From: Actinomycetota bacterium
GTDB lineage: Bacteria; Actinomycetota; Geothermincolia; Geothermincolales; RBG-13-55-18
NCBI GenBank assembly: GCA_014360655.1
Contig: JACIXC010000008.1
Coordinates: forward strand, 1 to 64,000
Length of the DNA: 64,000 bases
Direction: 5' to 3'
Below are positions 43,253 through 52,666 of the stretch, one piece after another (the stretch's first letter is position 1; each line of letters begins with the position of its first letter). Position numbers and translations under genes: made by a program. The notes beneath the pieces are model-generated. The model saw only the letters and a program-made list of their open reading frames with translations, was not told where the DNA came from and ran no database searches.

Positions 43253-44197
43253 TCACCGGGACGCGGGGGAGGCGCTCCCGTGCGCGAACCAGTCACTCAA
43301 CTGGCATATGGCGCAGAGGGGTTGCGACGTGGGCTCGCCGCAGCGCGTACAGTCCGAGGGAGGCTCGCGGTCGGTCGTTTCCCCTTCAGGCATCGCTTCG
43401 CGCAGCGAGAGGAGAAGCTGCAGCTTCCCCGAGGGTATTATCCTCTCCATGTGGTCGAAGACCTCCTTGAGCGCATGGCCGCGGGGGCTCCACACGGGGC
43501 ACTTCTCCGCGAATACCGGGATGTCCCGCTGGTGGCAGTATTCCAGGTTGAGCCGCTCGGGCATGTAATACAGCGGCTTCACCTTGCGCACGAGCCGCTC
43601 GGCGGCCGGCAGGACCGGGGGCGGAAGATAGTGCTTGCGCGAGAGCAGGTTCTTGAAGGCGAAGAGGAGGATGTCCTCCAGGGTGTGGGCGGTGGCGACG
43701 ACCGTGGCGTCCATGCCCCGCGCTTCCCTGTCGAGCAGCGAGCGCTTGATGGCGCCGCATACGGCGCAGGGGTGCCACCCCTTTACCTTCTGCACCCTCA
43801 GCCCCATGTCGCCGATGCGCACCACCCGCAGGAGCACGCCCGCCCGGGAGCACTGCTCCTCCACCACGCCCAGGTTGCGGTCGGAATACTCCCCCATGTT
43901 GAGATGGAAGTGCAGCGCCGAGAGGTGGAATCCCATCACTACGCCAAGGCGCCGCAGCGCGTAGAGGAGAGCGGCGGAGTCCTTCCCCCCCGAAACGGCC
44001 ACCACCACCCTGTCCCCCTCTTGCAGCATGTCGTGTTTTTCCACGGCGCGGCGTACACGCCGCTCGTAGAAGCGGAGGTAGCAGGGAGGGCAGAGCTTCA
44101 GGTTGAACTCCGTGAGGCGCAACACCCCGGTGCGGGCGGCGCAGATGCGGCAACGCCCCTCCACCTGCTGCACGGGAGGATGGTTGTCTTCGCTCAT
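43253..44197 (-). CDS. TtuA/Ncs6-type tRNA 2-thiolation PP-loop ATPase
   Basis: 314 residues. It carries the N-type PP-loop S-G-G-K-D-S (69-74). Zinc fingers sit at both ends: C-R-I-C and C-P-P-C at the N-terminus, C-T-R-C-G and C-A-I-C at the C-terminus. Cys144 and Cys147 (PCAVCG) and Cys233 (EKCPVW) match the three ligands of the catalytic 4Fe-4S cluster in TtuA, which thiolates ribothymidine 54 and raises tRNA heat stability. The tRNA position is inferred. No Shine-Dalgarno is present, but TGCTATCTT lies six bases before the ATG, a leaderless start. Confidence 0.85.
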   Translation of the reverse strand: MSEDNHPPVQQVEGRCRICAARTGVLRLTEFNLKLCPPCYLRFYERRVRRAVEKHDMLQEGDRVVVAVSGGKDSAALLYALRRLGVVMGFHLSALHFHLNMGEYSDRNLGVVEEQCSRAGVLLRVVRIGDMGLRVQKVKGWHPCAVCGAIKRSLLDREARGMDATVVATAHTLEDILLFAFKNLLSRKHYLPPPVLPAAERLVRKVKPLYYMPERLNLEYCHQRDIPVFAEKCPVWSPRGHALKEVFDHMERIIPSGKLQLLLSLREAMPEGETTDREPPSDCTRCGEPTSQPLCAICQLSDWFAHGSASPASR

Positions 44198-44203
44198 GCG
44201 AAT

Positions 44204-44212
44204 AAGATAGCA
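44204..44212 (-). promoter_or_regulatory. Extended -10 element giving a leaderless start for the tRNA thiolase
   Basis: On the minus strand TGCTATCTT plus six bases leads to the ATG at 44197, so +1 falls on the A. Confidence 0.45.
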
Positions 44213-44277
44213 GATATTCCCCCGGCGCGTACTCGCTATCCCGGTTTTCAGGAGGGTGCGTTCGAGGTGATGCGTTC

Positions 44278-44346
44278 GGGGAGAAGGGTTCGCGCAGCGG
44301 TCAGGGGAACGCCTTCAGGGAGAAGGGTTCGCGCAGCGGTCAGGGG
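44278..44346. repeat. Direct repeat at the end of the pseudokinase gene
   Basis: A 29-bp word beginning GGGAGAAGGGTTCGCGCAGC is found at 44278-44306 and again at 44318-44346; the second copy contains the pseudokinase stop codon. Confidence 0.7.
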
Positions 44347-45614
44347 GACACGCCGTGCATCGCCGTGGAAAGCGGTATGTCGGCGGGCATCTCCCCGGTT
44401 TCCATGAGAGGCAGGCGGATGACTATGGTGAGCCAGCCTCCCGATGCCCTTATGGCGCTGAAGCTTCCTCCGTGCGCCGCCACCACCCTGTTCGCTATGG
44501 CCAGGTCGAGGTCTTCCTCGCTCTGGTCCCAGTGCGCAAGGGAAAGGCGGCTTCCGTTCTCACGCAGCACGGAGGCCTCCCGGTTGCGTATGTTGAGGGT
44601 GAACACCAGCTCACGCCCCTCGTCCTTGAGGGATATCCTGGTTTCGGTGCCGCTGCCGAACCTCCTGGAAACGAAGGAGAAGACGCCTTCCAGCGCGCGT
44701 TTCATGCGCGTGACGTCAAGCATCACCTCGGGAAGCCTTTCCGGCGCGCTCAGGACGGCCTGCGCGGGGTCGCAGGCCTGTCCCAGGCGGGGGAGGGAAG
44801 AGCGCACCAGGTCCTCCATCCTGGCGGGTTCGCGGTTCAGGCGCACCTTGCCCGACTCGAGGCGCGAGATGTCCAGGAGGTCCTCGACAAGACGGGAGAG
44901 GTTATCGGCCTCCCTGCGGATTATCTCCAGGTATTCCCTCTCCATCTCCGCGGGAAGCTCCCTGCTCGCCAGCAACTCGCTGAAGCCGAGGATGGAGGTC
45001 AGCGGCGTGCGCATCTCGAAGCTGACCGCCGAGACGAAGCCGGAAGCGGCGCGGTTCATCTCCGCGAGCCTGTGCAGTTCCTCCATGGCCCTCGTCCTCT
45101 CGCGGGCCTGTTCCCTGCTCTCCACGCTGAGGCGCTCGAAGAAGAAGGAGAGGAGGAAGAGGAAGAACAGTTGCGAGACGAGTAGCTGCGTTTCGCCGGA
45201 AACGAGCTGGTACCGCACGCTGCAGGCGAAGAGGTGGCCGACGGCGGCCAGTATGGCGAGAGTGGCGGACATGCGCGACGAGGTGCTCAGCCCGCACGCG
45301 AATGCGGTGAAGAGCAGCAACAACGGGAAGAGCGGGCTGCGCACGCCGCCGCTGAAGGAGATGGCCCCGCAGAGGAGGGCTGCCGCGGACAGCAGGTAGA
45401 CGGCGATGATGAGACTCGCGTAGCGCGCGAAAAAACCTTCCCCGTGGGGGAGCATTATGGTGGTGGCGTTCACCACGAGGATGCCGACCAGGAAGAGGAA
45501 CGCCGTCTCCTGCCGCATGCCGGCCTGGTGGGGGAGGAAGAGCAGCAGGGCGAAAAGCGGGATGACCACCCAGAGGGAGTTCCCCAGTACGCGCGTCAGG
45601 TTCCTCCGGAACAA
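44340..45614 (-). CDS. Degenerate membrane sensor histidine kinase (pseudokinase)
   Basis: 424 residues. Five or six helices fill residues 12-158, followed by a linker and a HisKA-like helix. The H-box reads SFEMRTPLTS: Phe199 stands where the phospho-acceptor His should be. The ATPase part is also damaged: no Asn in the N-box region (ALEGVFSFVSRRF) and no D-x-G-x-G motif. It keeps the A-N-R-V-V-A-A-H-G-G helix. It starts at a TTG at 45614 (GGGGGG seven bases upstream), 13 bases after the intact kinase, with which it shares fold and the T-S-I-x-G-F-S-E box. It probably dimerises with and modulates that kinase. Confidence 0.88.
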   Translation of the reverse strand: MFRRNLTRVLGNSLWVVIPLFALLLFLPHQAGMRQETAFLFLVGILVVNATTIMLPHGEGFFARYASLIIAVYLLSAAALLCGAISFSGGVRSPLFPLLLLFTAFACGLSTSSRMSATLAILAAVGHLFACSVRYQLVSGETQLLVSQLFFLFLLSFFFERLSVESREQARERTRAMEELHRLAEMNRAASGFVSAVSFEMRTPLTSILGFSELLASRELPAEMEREYLEIIRREADNLSRLVEDLLDISRLESGKVRLNREPARMEDLVRSSLPRLGQACDPAQAVLSAPERLPEVMLDVTRMKRALEGVFSFVSRRFGSGTETRISLKDEGRELVFTLNIRNREASVLRENGSRLSLAHWDQSEEDLDLAIANRVVAAHGGSFSAIRASGGWLTIVIRLPLMETGEMPADIPLSTAMHGVSP

Positions 45615-45627
45615 CTCGCGACCCCCC

Positions 45628-46869
45628 TTATCCTCCGCGTATGGGAAGGTAGACGGTGAAGGTGCTGCCCTGCCCCTGCTCGCTGCGCACGGTGACCTTC
45701 CCGCCGTGCAGCTCCACGATGTGCTTGACTATGGCCAGCCCCAGGCCCGTTCCGCTTATGCCCAGCACCTCTTCCCTCTCCACGCGGCTGAACCTTTCGA
45801 AGATGCGCGGCAGCTCCTCGGCCGGGATGCCGATCCCCCGGTCGCTGACGGAGATGGTCACGTACTTGCCCTCCACCTCGGTGGTCACCTCTACGGGGCC
45901 CCCGTCGGGAGAGTACTTGATGGCGTTGCTGAGGAGGTTCTTCATCACCTGGTGCAGCCTTTCCGGGTCCGCGTAGACCATGGGGACATGGCGCGAACCG
46001 AGGTAGCGCAACCGGTGGGAGGACGTCTGCGACTGGAAGAACTCCACGTCCTCCGTGACGAGGCGCGGGATATCGACCATCTCGTGCTTGAGCTCCAGGC
46101 CCGCTTCGATGCGGGACAGGTTGAGAAGGTTGGTGATGAGGCTTGAGAGGCGCTCTGCCTCCACCTGGATGATGCGGTAGAACTCCTGCCTCTTTGCGGG
46201 CTCCAGGTCCTTGGTGGCCAGGATCTCGCTGAAGCCGTGAATGGAGGTAAGGGGGGTGCGTATCTCGTGTGAGACCACGGACACGAACTCGGACTTCGCC
46301 TTTTCCAGCCGCCGGATGAATTCACCCAGGGTGGCCACCTCGTTGCGGGACTGCTCCTGGCGGCGCAGCTCGAGGGAGATGCGGCTGGAGAGGTAGCAGG
46401 CGAGGAAGAGGTAAAGGACGTTACATGCCAGCGCCTGCACGTTCGCGACGGCGAAGTCGCCGGAGGTGACCGTCACAAGGGTGTAGGCGGCCGCGAGAAA
46501 GGACGTGTTCAGCAGGGCCGGGACCAGGTCGCAGCAGATGCCGGCCGCCACGGGCCCGATGAGCGCGGCGTAGTAAAGGGTGCTGGAGACGCCCCCGCTG
46601 AAGTAGATGGCCGCGCACACGATCACGTCGTACACGCAGATCCCGATGAAGAGGGGTGGCAGGCGCGGGAAAAGCCTGCCGTGCCTGCTGGGGTAGAGGA
46701 TGACCAGGTGGTGTACTATGACCAGTACGCCGAGGGCGGCGAGCACGAGGTAGAGCATGGAGTGGTCCATCTCCTGCTCGTGGGGGAGGTGGATGATGAG
46801 GGCGGTGAGGGGGATGGCGATGATCGCCATGATGGTGAGTATGCCCGCCAGCTTTCTCTCCATGTTCAT
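45628..46869 (-). CDS. Membrane sensor histidine kinase
   Basis: 413 residues. About six transmembrane helices (12-165) with short loops form the sensor part; then comes HisKA with His201 ([18 protein letters not shown]), N-box [11 protein letters not shown]1 D-R-G-I-G-I and G2 G-T-G-L-G-L-A-I-V. All catalytic parts are intact. No response regulator follows; the next gene is the degenerate paralogue. The membrane sensor has no large outer domain, so it may sense the membrane or partner helices. The ATG at 46869 lacks a strong Shine-Dalgarno, and the in-frame ATG two codons on is an alternative. Confidence 0.92.
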   Translation of the reverse strand: MNMERKLAGILTIMAIIAIPLTALIIHLPHEQEMDHSMLYLVLAALGVLVIVHHLVILYPSRHGRLFPRLPPLFIGICVYDVIVCAAIYFSGGVSSTLYYAALIGPVAAGICCDLVPALLNTSFLAAAYTLVTVTSGDFAVANVQALACNVLYLFLACYLSSRISLELRRQEQSRNEVATLGEFIRRLEKAKSEFVSVVSHEIRTPLTSIHGFSEILATKDLEPAKRQEFYRIIQVEAERLSSLITNLLNLSRIEAGLELKHEMVDIPRLVTEDVEFFQSQTSSHRLRYLGSRHVPMVYADPERLHQVMKNLLSNAIKYSPDGGPVEVTTEVEGKYVTISVSDRGIGIPAEELPRIFERFSRVEREEVLGISGTGLGLAIVKHIVELHGGKVTVRSEQGQGSTFTVYLPIRGG

Positions 46870-46965
46870 CCGCCCGCGCGTCTCCCCCGTCCTCTTTCGG
46901 CTCTCCCTTTCTTCTTATTGTACTTCGTCCTGCCGGGCTCTTTCTTTGACATTCCAGGGCACCCG

Positions 46966-47315
46966 TTCTTCTCCCGGCCCGGGGCCTCGGCATGACGGTC
47001 TCGCTCGGCGCCACGCACCGCTCTTGAATTCGGAACGTGAGAGAGGAGTCCTCGCTGCGACCGATCCTGTAGTTCCCCGGGCTGGGTGGATACGGTAAGG
47101 CCGGGCCGGGGGCTCGTGCTCGCTCCGCGACGCGCGGCCTCGCGATGGCTACATGCCCTCCTTCGGGCAAGGCCTTTCTCAAACGGGGACACTTCGCCAG
47201 AGCCATGATGGAGGCCGCTTGCGATGTCGCTCGCCCGACCCCCGGATCCGGCCCGGGTGGTTGGTTCAGTAAGGGAGGCTGCGACCGATCCTGTAGTTCC
47301 CCGTGCTGGGTGGAT
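46966..47315. repeat. Modular intergenic repeat cluster, locus 2 of 3
   Basis: Three modules. 46966-47085: CCCGGCCCGGGGCCTCGG to CTGTAGTTCCCCGGGCTG. 47101-47148: GGGGGCTCGTGCTCGCTCC to CGGCCTCGCGATGGC. 47210-47315: GAGGCCGCTTGCGATGTCGC to CTGTAGTTCCCCG. All are also present, in other order, at 59.4 kb; the first and third appear at 12.4-13.1 kb. The rest of 46870-47525 holds no gene. Confidence 0.8.
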
Positions 47316-47525
47316 GGAAATGCGGGGGCTGCTCGCGATTTCCCTGGCCCGGCACCCGGACGGACTTACGCCCAGGCCCGGTGGAATGCGTATGCATGGA
47401 GGTTAAAGGAATCGAGCCTGTGTTGCTGCCGGTGCCCGATACCTCGTCACGACAGTGGGCTGGGCAAAATCCTGGGTAAAGCAAAGGGAGGAGGCCGTGG
47501 CCCCCTCCCATGGAGGAAATTCGCT

Positions 47526-48257
47526 TTACTGTTGCGCGAGGATGTCCCTCAGGGGTATGTCCGCCAGGTGCGTGTACACGTAGGACGAGCTTCCGTAGCG
47601 GTGCCAGAGGAGATTCGGCTGCTGGTAGTTGTAGATGTTGACGTGCGTGGTGTAGAGATTGCTGGACAGGGGCCAGCTCCAGACCTCGAGCATCCCGTTC
47701 ACCTCGATGTAGGCGCTGTTGGGGTCGATGGAGGCGCCGTTGGTGTCGAAGGTGAAGAAGAGGTTGACGTCCCCTCCCACGTGGTCGGGGTAGCGCGCGC
47801 CCAGGTCGTTCTGGTAGTGATTGCCGCGCCTCCACAGGTAGGAACCCTTCGAGGACCCCTTGCCGAAGAGGATATAGGAACGCCCGCCGCTGTGCAGGAT
47901 GAGCTGCAGGGGCATGTAGTCCAGGGAGCGCTCGTTGGTCAGCCACTGCACCGTCAGGTAGAGATGCACGTAGTTCGCCTTGCTCCAGTCGGCGTTGTAG
48001 AGATCGGGGGTGTACCAGTTCATGATGGCGCTCTGGGGATCCAGGTCAGCGGAGGGGTCGACGTTCCTGAAGATGTAGCGGTAATCCCCCCAGGTCACGT
48101 TGGGCTTGGTAGGTTCCTGCGCCACCCCGACCCCGGCTTCCTCTCCCTGCGCCGTCTCTCCCGCCTGTCCCGCCTGCTCGTCCTGGGCCCAGCACCATCC
48201 CATCAAGAGGGCGACGAGCAACAGGCTGAGGAGGGCTATCATGGCTATCTTCCTCAT
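47526..48257 (-). CDS. Secreted hypothetical protein
   Basis: About 243 residues. A signal peptide (MIALLSLLLVALLMGWCWAQ) is followed by an acidic Gln/Gly linker and then a beta-rich domain of about 190 residues, rich in Tyr, Trp and Asn (N-W-Y-T-P-D-L-Y-N-A-D-W, H-V-N-I-Y-N-Y-Q-Q-P-N). I do not recognise the family; the pattern suggests a jelly-roll, perhaps ligand or sugar binding. The ATG at 48257 has GGGGG eight bases upstream. An extended -10 promoter about 140 bases upstream gives it a long leader. Confidence 0.7.
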   Translation of the reverse strand: MRKIAMIALLSLLLVALLMGWCWAQDEQAGQAGETAQGEEAGVGVAQEPTKPNVTWGDYRYIFRNVDPSADLDPQSAIMNWYTPDLYNADWSKANYVHLYLTVQWLTNERSLDYMPLQLILHSGGRSYILFGKGSSKGSYLWRRGNHYQNDLGARYPDHVGGDVNLFFTFDTNGASIDPNSAYIEVNGMLEVWSWPLSSNLYTTHVNIYNYQQPNLLWHRYGSSSYVYTHLADIPLRDILAQQ

Positions 48258-48562
48258 CACCCGGACCCCCTTCTAATCCTGCTCCCTTTCCTGAAAAAGG
48301 AAGTAACTGTCCAAGCCGCTTTCAATTCTAACATATCGGCATTCGACAACCCGCTCTTGAACCCGACGACACGGTCCACTGGCGCTGCTGCCGACAATTT
48401 TCAATAATATACCAATCGGCAGGATTTGTAAAAATGTGGTGACCGCGCCTTTGCCCTTGTGCGACTTCTTCCATGCCGAAGATGCTGTTCGCCATCGCAC
48501 GCATGTTACGGCGCACACGGGACAGGCCTTCCACCGGTTGAGGGGAACTGCGGTGGGAGTCC
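48258..48562. other. Intergenic region holding the promoter of the secreted-protein gene
   Basis: About 305 bases without a gene. On the minus strand TGGTATATT (48406-48414) with TTTACA 15 bases upstream of the hexamer (48427-48432) makes a good extended -10 promoter. The transcript would have a leader of about 140 bases before 48257. Confidence 0.5.
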
Positions 48563-51295
48563 TCAGGGGAGGGAGGCCTCGCTCTCCAGTTCCTCCTCCA
48601 TGGCGTCCACCACGCTGGTGTAGGCGACCACGCTGCGGTGCAGGAGGTCCATGGCCTCGGAGAACCTCCTGGCCAGGAGCGGGTCATCGCTGACCTCCTT
48701 CATCTGCCGGAGTATGTCCAGGACCTGCTTCATGGAGCGCACGAAATCCCCGGCGGAATACTGGGGGTAGGCGGAGGAGATATAGGCAAGGTCCTCGCCG
48801 CGGGCCCAGTCGTGAACGACGGGTATGAAGCCGGGATCCACGAGCCGCAGCAGGTCCAGCCCCTCGCGCGCCTCCAGTGTCTTTATCCTTCCCTCCAGGG
48901 TACGTGTGCGCGTCACCGCCTCCTCCAGCCCGGGGGTGGGAAAAGAGGGAGCCGCGGCGGGTTCGCGGTAGGGGCGGCCTCCCCGGCGGCGAGGCGCGGG
49001 ACCCTCCCGGGTCTCGAAGACGAAGATGGAGGCGAAGGCGGCCGTTTCCGCCGCGTCCAGTGGATGGAAGACACCCTGCTCCAGGCATTCCGCGAGCGTG
49101 AGGTCGCACTCGTTGTAGATGCGGCTGAGCATGATGCCCTTGCGCGTCGGCTTGTCGTCCTCCAGGTAGCCCAGGCGCGACAGCACCTTCATCACGTTGC
49201 CCAGCCTGCGCGAGGAGACGTCGCTGCGCGCCGCCATCTGAGACTCGACGCGGGCGATCTCCGCCTCCAGGTTGGCGATGTTGCGGCATACCTCCATGCA
49301 CCCCTCCTGCGCATCGCAGGCATGGCAGGGGTGCGTTTCCATTTCCTCCCTGGCGTAGATGAGTTCCTCGCGGTGCGGGAGGGACAGCTCCGCCTCCCAC
49401 TCCTCCGGGGGCGGCAAGCGGAAACCGCCAAGAGCTTGGCGTAGTTTCTTCTCCTTGGCCTTGCTGTCGGCGGGGAGGAAGGAGGATCCCAGGTGCCCGA
49501 TGACCTGGGGGGGATATGGAAACTGCTGGTAGGAAGCCTTGAGGAAGCGGCCGCGGTCGTCCATGGTCGTCAGGCGGGGGTTGCCGTGCTTGTCCTCGGA
49601 GATGGAGAGCACCACCGCGGCCCTGCGCGCGCCCTTGCGCTGCAGCACGATGACGTCGCCGGGGACCATTTCCTCCAGCTCGCGGTTGACGAGCTCCCTC
49701 CTCCTGCGGCGGCGCTCCTCGGCCATCTCCTTCTCCATGCGCGAGACCTCCGTCCGCAGCGCGAAGTATGCTCGGGCGTCGCCGCGCTCGCAGGCGATCT
49801 TCTTCTCGTGAGACCGCGCCCTCTTGCGCAGCCGGCTGCGGGAGCGTTCCAGGCGCACCACGTCGCGGTCGGCGTGGAACTGGGCGAAGCTGGAGTTCAG
49901 GAGGTGCACCGCGGCCTCCACGTCGTAGTAGTGCAGGAGGTTCACGGCCATGTTGTAGGAGAGGGTGAAACTGGAACGGATGGGAAGACTTTCCATGCGG
50001 GCAAGGTTCTGCACCTGGGCGAACTGCACCATGGGGTTGTAGAGGGTGACGGCGTTGCCAACCCTGTCTATCCCCCGCCTCCCGGCGCGGCCCGTGAACT
50101 GGGTGTACTCGGTGGGGGTGAGGAACTCGTGCGATTCGCCGCTGAACTTGAAGAGGGACTCGATGACCACCGTCTTGGCCGGCATGTTGATGCCCAGTGA
50201 GAGGGTCTCGGTGGCGAAGACCACCTTCACCAGCCCCTGGGCGAAGAGGTCCTCCACGACCTCCTTGAAGAGGGGGAGGTGCCCCGCATGGTGGGAGGCG
50301 ACACCGCGCTTCAGGGCCTCCAGCCAGAGGTCGAAGCCGAAGACCTTGAGGTCCTCCTCGGGCAGCCAGGCGAAACGCGCCAGGGCCTGCTCCTCGATGG
50401 ACGCCTTCTCGTGCGGGGCGGTCAGGTCGATGCCCGCCTCCATGCAGTGCGAGACACCCGCGTCGCAGCCCGCCCGGCTGAAGATGAAGTAGATGGCGGG
50501 GAGCATGCCCGACTTGCGCAGCCGCTCCACCACGTCCGCCCGGCGCGGTATGAGATGGCGGGCCTTCAACGCGCGGCCGCCGCGGCCTCGCCTCTTCATG
50601 GACCGCTCGTATTCCTCCACCACCTGGGGGGAGCGGTCGGAGAGGAGGTTCACCATGATGCCGCCGATGAGGTAGTAATGGCGCAGGGGCACGGGCCGGT
50701 GGTCGTGGTAGATGACCTCCACGTCGCCGCGGAGGTCGTTGAGCCATTCGCCGAATTCCCGGTAGTTGGAGACGGTGGCCGAGAGGGCGACGATCTTTAT
50801 GTCCACCGGCAGGTGGATGATGATCTCCTCCCAGACCGCTCCCCGGAAGGGGTCCATGAGGTAATGGCACTCGTCCAGGACCACGTAGCGCAGGCCGTAA
50901 AGCGTCGGGGAACGCTCGTAGATCATGTTGCGCAGCACCTCCGTGGTCATGACGACCACCGGTGCCTCGGGGTTGATGCTGTTGTCCCCGGTGAGCAGCC
51001 CCACGTTCTCCGTCCCGTAGGCGGCGCAGAAATCGCGGAACTTCTGGTTGCTGAGGGCCTTGAGGGGCGTGGTGTAGAAGGTCTTGCCCCCCGCGCGCTG
51101 CGCCGCCCACACCGCGAACTCCGCCACCACCGTCTTTCCCGAGCCCGTGGGGGCGACAACCAGGACGGAACGGTCGCGCGCCAGGTGCCTGATGGCCTCG
51201 AGCTGAAAATCGTCCAGGGGGAAGGGGTAGCGCGACGTGAATTCGTCTAATTCGCTCAACTCTTTCGTCTCTCTTCCGTTTTCCACGCCCTTCAT
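48563..51295 (-). CDS. Ski2/HelY-type DExH-box helicase
   Basis: 910 residues. Helicase motifs: Walker A APTGSGKT (48-55), DECH (Walker B), S-A-T, then in RecA2 HHAGHLP, ATETLSLGINMPAK and QFTGRAGRRG. A C-terminal DSHCT-like region follows. Cysteines in H-P-C-H-A-C-D with C-M-E-V-C behind (about residue 660) may bind metal. HelY proteins are the actinobacterial members of the Ski2/Mtr4 group, thought to unwind RNA. The ATG at 51295 has no Shine-Dalgarno; TGCTACAAT overlaps it and would start a transcript at about 51287, so a leaderless GTG at 51286 is a good alternative start. Confidence 0.92.
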   Translation of the reverse strand: MKGVENGRETKELSELDEFTSRYPFPLDDFQLEAIRHLARDRSVLVVAPTGSGKTVVAEFAVWAAQRAGGKTFYTTPLKALSNQKFRDFCAAYGTENVGLLTGDNSINPEAPVVVMTTEVLRNMIYERSPTLYGLRYVVLDECHYLMDPFRGAVWEEIIIHLPVDIKIVALSATVSNYREFGEWLNDLRGDVEVIYHDHRPVPLRHYYLIGGIMVNLLSDRSPQVVEEYERSMKRRGRGGRALKARHLIPRRADVVERLRKSGMLPAIYFIFSRAGCDAGVSHCMEAGIDLTAPHEKASIEEQALARFAWLPEEDLKVFGFDLWLEALKRGVASHHAGHLPLFKEVVEDLFAQGLVKVVFATETLSLGINMPAKTVVIESLFKFSGESHEFLTPTEYTQFTGRAGRRGIDRVGNAVTLYNPMVQFAQVQNLARMESLPIRSSFTLSYNMAVNLLHYYDVEAAVHLLNSSFAQFHADRDVVRLERSRSRLRKRARSHEKKIACERGDARAYFALRTEVSRMEKEMAEERRRRRRELVNRELEEMVPGDVIVLQRKGARRAAVVLSISEDKHGNPRLTTMDDRGRFLKASYQQFPYPPQVIGHLGSSFLPADSKAKEKKLRQALGGFRLPPPEEWEAELSLPHREELIYAREEMETHPCHACDAQEGCMEVCRNIANLEAEIARVESQMAARSDVSSRRLGNVMKVLSRLGYLEDDKPTRKGIMLSRIYNECDLTLAECLEQGVFHPLDAAETAAFASIFVFETREGPAPRRRGGRPYREPAAAPSFPTPGLEEAVTRTRTLEGRIKTLEAREGLDLLRLVDPGFIPVVHDWARGEDLAYISSAYPQYSAGDFVRSMKQVLDILRQMKEVSDDPLLARRFSEAMDLLHRSVVAYTSVVDAMEEELESEASLP

Positions 51296-51658
51296 TGTAG
51301 CAGACTCGCGGAAGCGTGCGCCTCGGAGGCATCATGAGGAGTACGGCCGCGGGCCGCACCTCCCGCTTTCCCCCGGCGCGCGCCGTCGCCTCGTTCACGC
51401 GCGGTGGCCTCGATAAGGCAGTGGCCTCGCCAAGTGCGCCTTGAGGACTGCGGCTCGGGATGGGTCGAGGGACGCCCTGTTCTCGCGGGCAAGGGTCCCC
51501 CTCGTCCCGGCAAGTCCCTTTCATCCTGGCAAGGCTTGCGCTCGTCCCTGCAAGCCCCCATCGTCCCGGCAAGCAATAGATGATACGGCGGGAAGGGAAC
51601 GGCCTGCCGTGGCGAAGGTCACCCCGGTGCGGTAATCTCTCTTGGTGATGATGTAAGG
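51296..51658. other. Intergenic region with short degenerate repeats
   Basis: No gene. From 51503 to 51580 a unit of about 20 bases ending C-x-G-CAAG (CGTCCCGGCAAG, CATCCTGGCAAG, CGTCCCTGCAAG, CGTCCCGGCAAG) recurs four times. Just before, TGGCCTCG repeats at about 51407 and 51422. Confidence 0.5.
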
Positions 51659-52516
51659 ATGGTGATGCGGGGGATGGACGAGAGTCTGAACTGCGAGGAG
51701 CTCGCGCCGGGAGACGAGGAGGAACTCCTCACTTTCCTGGAACGGGACGCGGTGAAGAACCTGCGCATGGTGTGGTCCGTCAGGCGCTGGGGACTCCTCA
51801 ACCTGGGGCTGGCGGAGCAGGGCTCCTTTCTGGCCGCCCGTTCCGGGAGCGAGATACGCGGGGTGCTCCTCCGCGAAAACCAGGGCATCTGGAGGGTGGC
51901 GGGGGAGGGCGAGGCGGCGGTGGTGCTGGCGCGGGCGGCGCTCGAGGAGTGGGGTATGCCGGAAGCCGTGGCGGGCCGCCGCGAGGAGGTCGTTTTCCTG
52001 CTCGAGCGGTTCCCGGAGCTGGGCGGGGCGCAGGTGAGAAGGGAGGAGGAGGTGGCCCTCATCCTCGAGGCGGGGGGCTTCATCCCGCGGGACCCCGAAA
52101 GGGCGGAGCATGCGCGGTTGGAGGACATCGAGGCGCTGGTGGGCCTGGAGCGCGCCCTGCAGTGGGACCTCCTGGGAAGCGTTTCCAGGGAATGGGCTAT
52201 ACGCCTGCAGATGCTGCGCGTGGTGGAGGGCGGTGCTTGTGCCGTGGTGAGGGACGGCGGGCGGGTGGTGGCCAAGGCCGAGATGGAGGCCGTGACGCCG
52301 AGGGCGGACGAGCTGGGCGGGGTCTATACCGTGCCGGATCACCGCCGCCGGGGTTGCGCGGCCGCCGCGTGTAGCCTGATTTGCTCGCATTCCTTGTCCC
52401 GCGGCAAGGTGGTGCGCCTGGAGACGCAGAAGGACAACCACGCCGCCATCGCCCTTTACCGCGGCCTCGGTTTCCGGGAGCTCTGGCCCCACCTGGTGGT
52501 GTCCTTCCGGGCCTGA
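51659..52516 (+). CDS. GNAT-family N-acetyltransferase
   Basis: About 285 residues. The C-terminal half is a GNAT domain: G-G-V-Y-T-V-P-D-H-R-R-R-G is the acetyl-CoA phosphate loop (V-x-P-x-x-R-x-x-G), then L-E-T-Q-K-D-N-H-A-A-I-A-L-Y-R-G-L-G-F, typical of the FR47 subgroup. The N-terminal half is a diverged second lobe. The acceptor is unknown. Start candidates are ATG at 51659, 51665 and 51674; AAGGA lies about five bases before the second. The gene is isolated and converges with the subtilase. Confidence 0.87.
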   Translation: MVMRGMDESLNCEELAPGDEEELLTFLERDAVKNLRMVWSVRRWGLLNLGLAEQGSFLAARSGSEIRGVLLRENQGIWRVAGEGEAAVVLARAALEEWGMPEAVAGRREEVVFLLERFPELGGAQVRREEEVALILEAGGFIPRDPERAEHARLEDIEALVGLERALQWDLLGSVSREWAIRLQMLRVVEGGACAVVRDGGRVVAKAEMEAVTPRADELGGVYTVPDHRRRGCAAAACSLICSHSLSRGKVVRLETQKDNHAAIALYRGLGFRELWPHLVVSFRA

Positions 52517-52592
52517 GCGTCCTTCCGGACATGAACGGGAGTAGTGAAACACCTCGGTGCCGGGCGCGGTGCGTTGCTCATGCGTGTTGTTT

Positions 52593-52642
52593 GTAAGGTG
52601 GCGGTCACGCGGGCGTGCCAGCTTTCGGGGCAAGCACCTTAC
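52593..52642. terminator. Possible terminator between convergent genes
   Basis: GTAAGGTG (52593-52600) pairs with CACCTTAC (52635-52642) across 34 bases, and GATCTTTTT follows on the plus strand. The wide loop weakens the call. Confidence 0.35.
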
Positions 52643-52666
52643 TCGTGATCTTTTTGTGTTGCGCGC

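Noticed and set aside
48684-51572. 962-codon minus-strand frame overlapping HelY in another frame
   Set aside because: Pro/Arg/Gly-rich with no motif; HelY in the correct frame has all helicase motifs.
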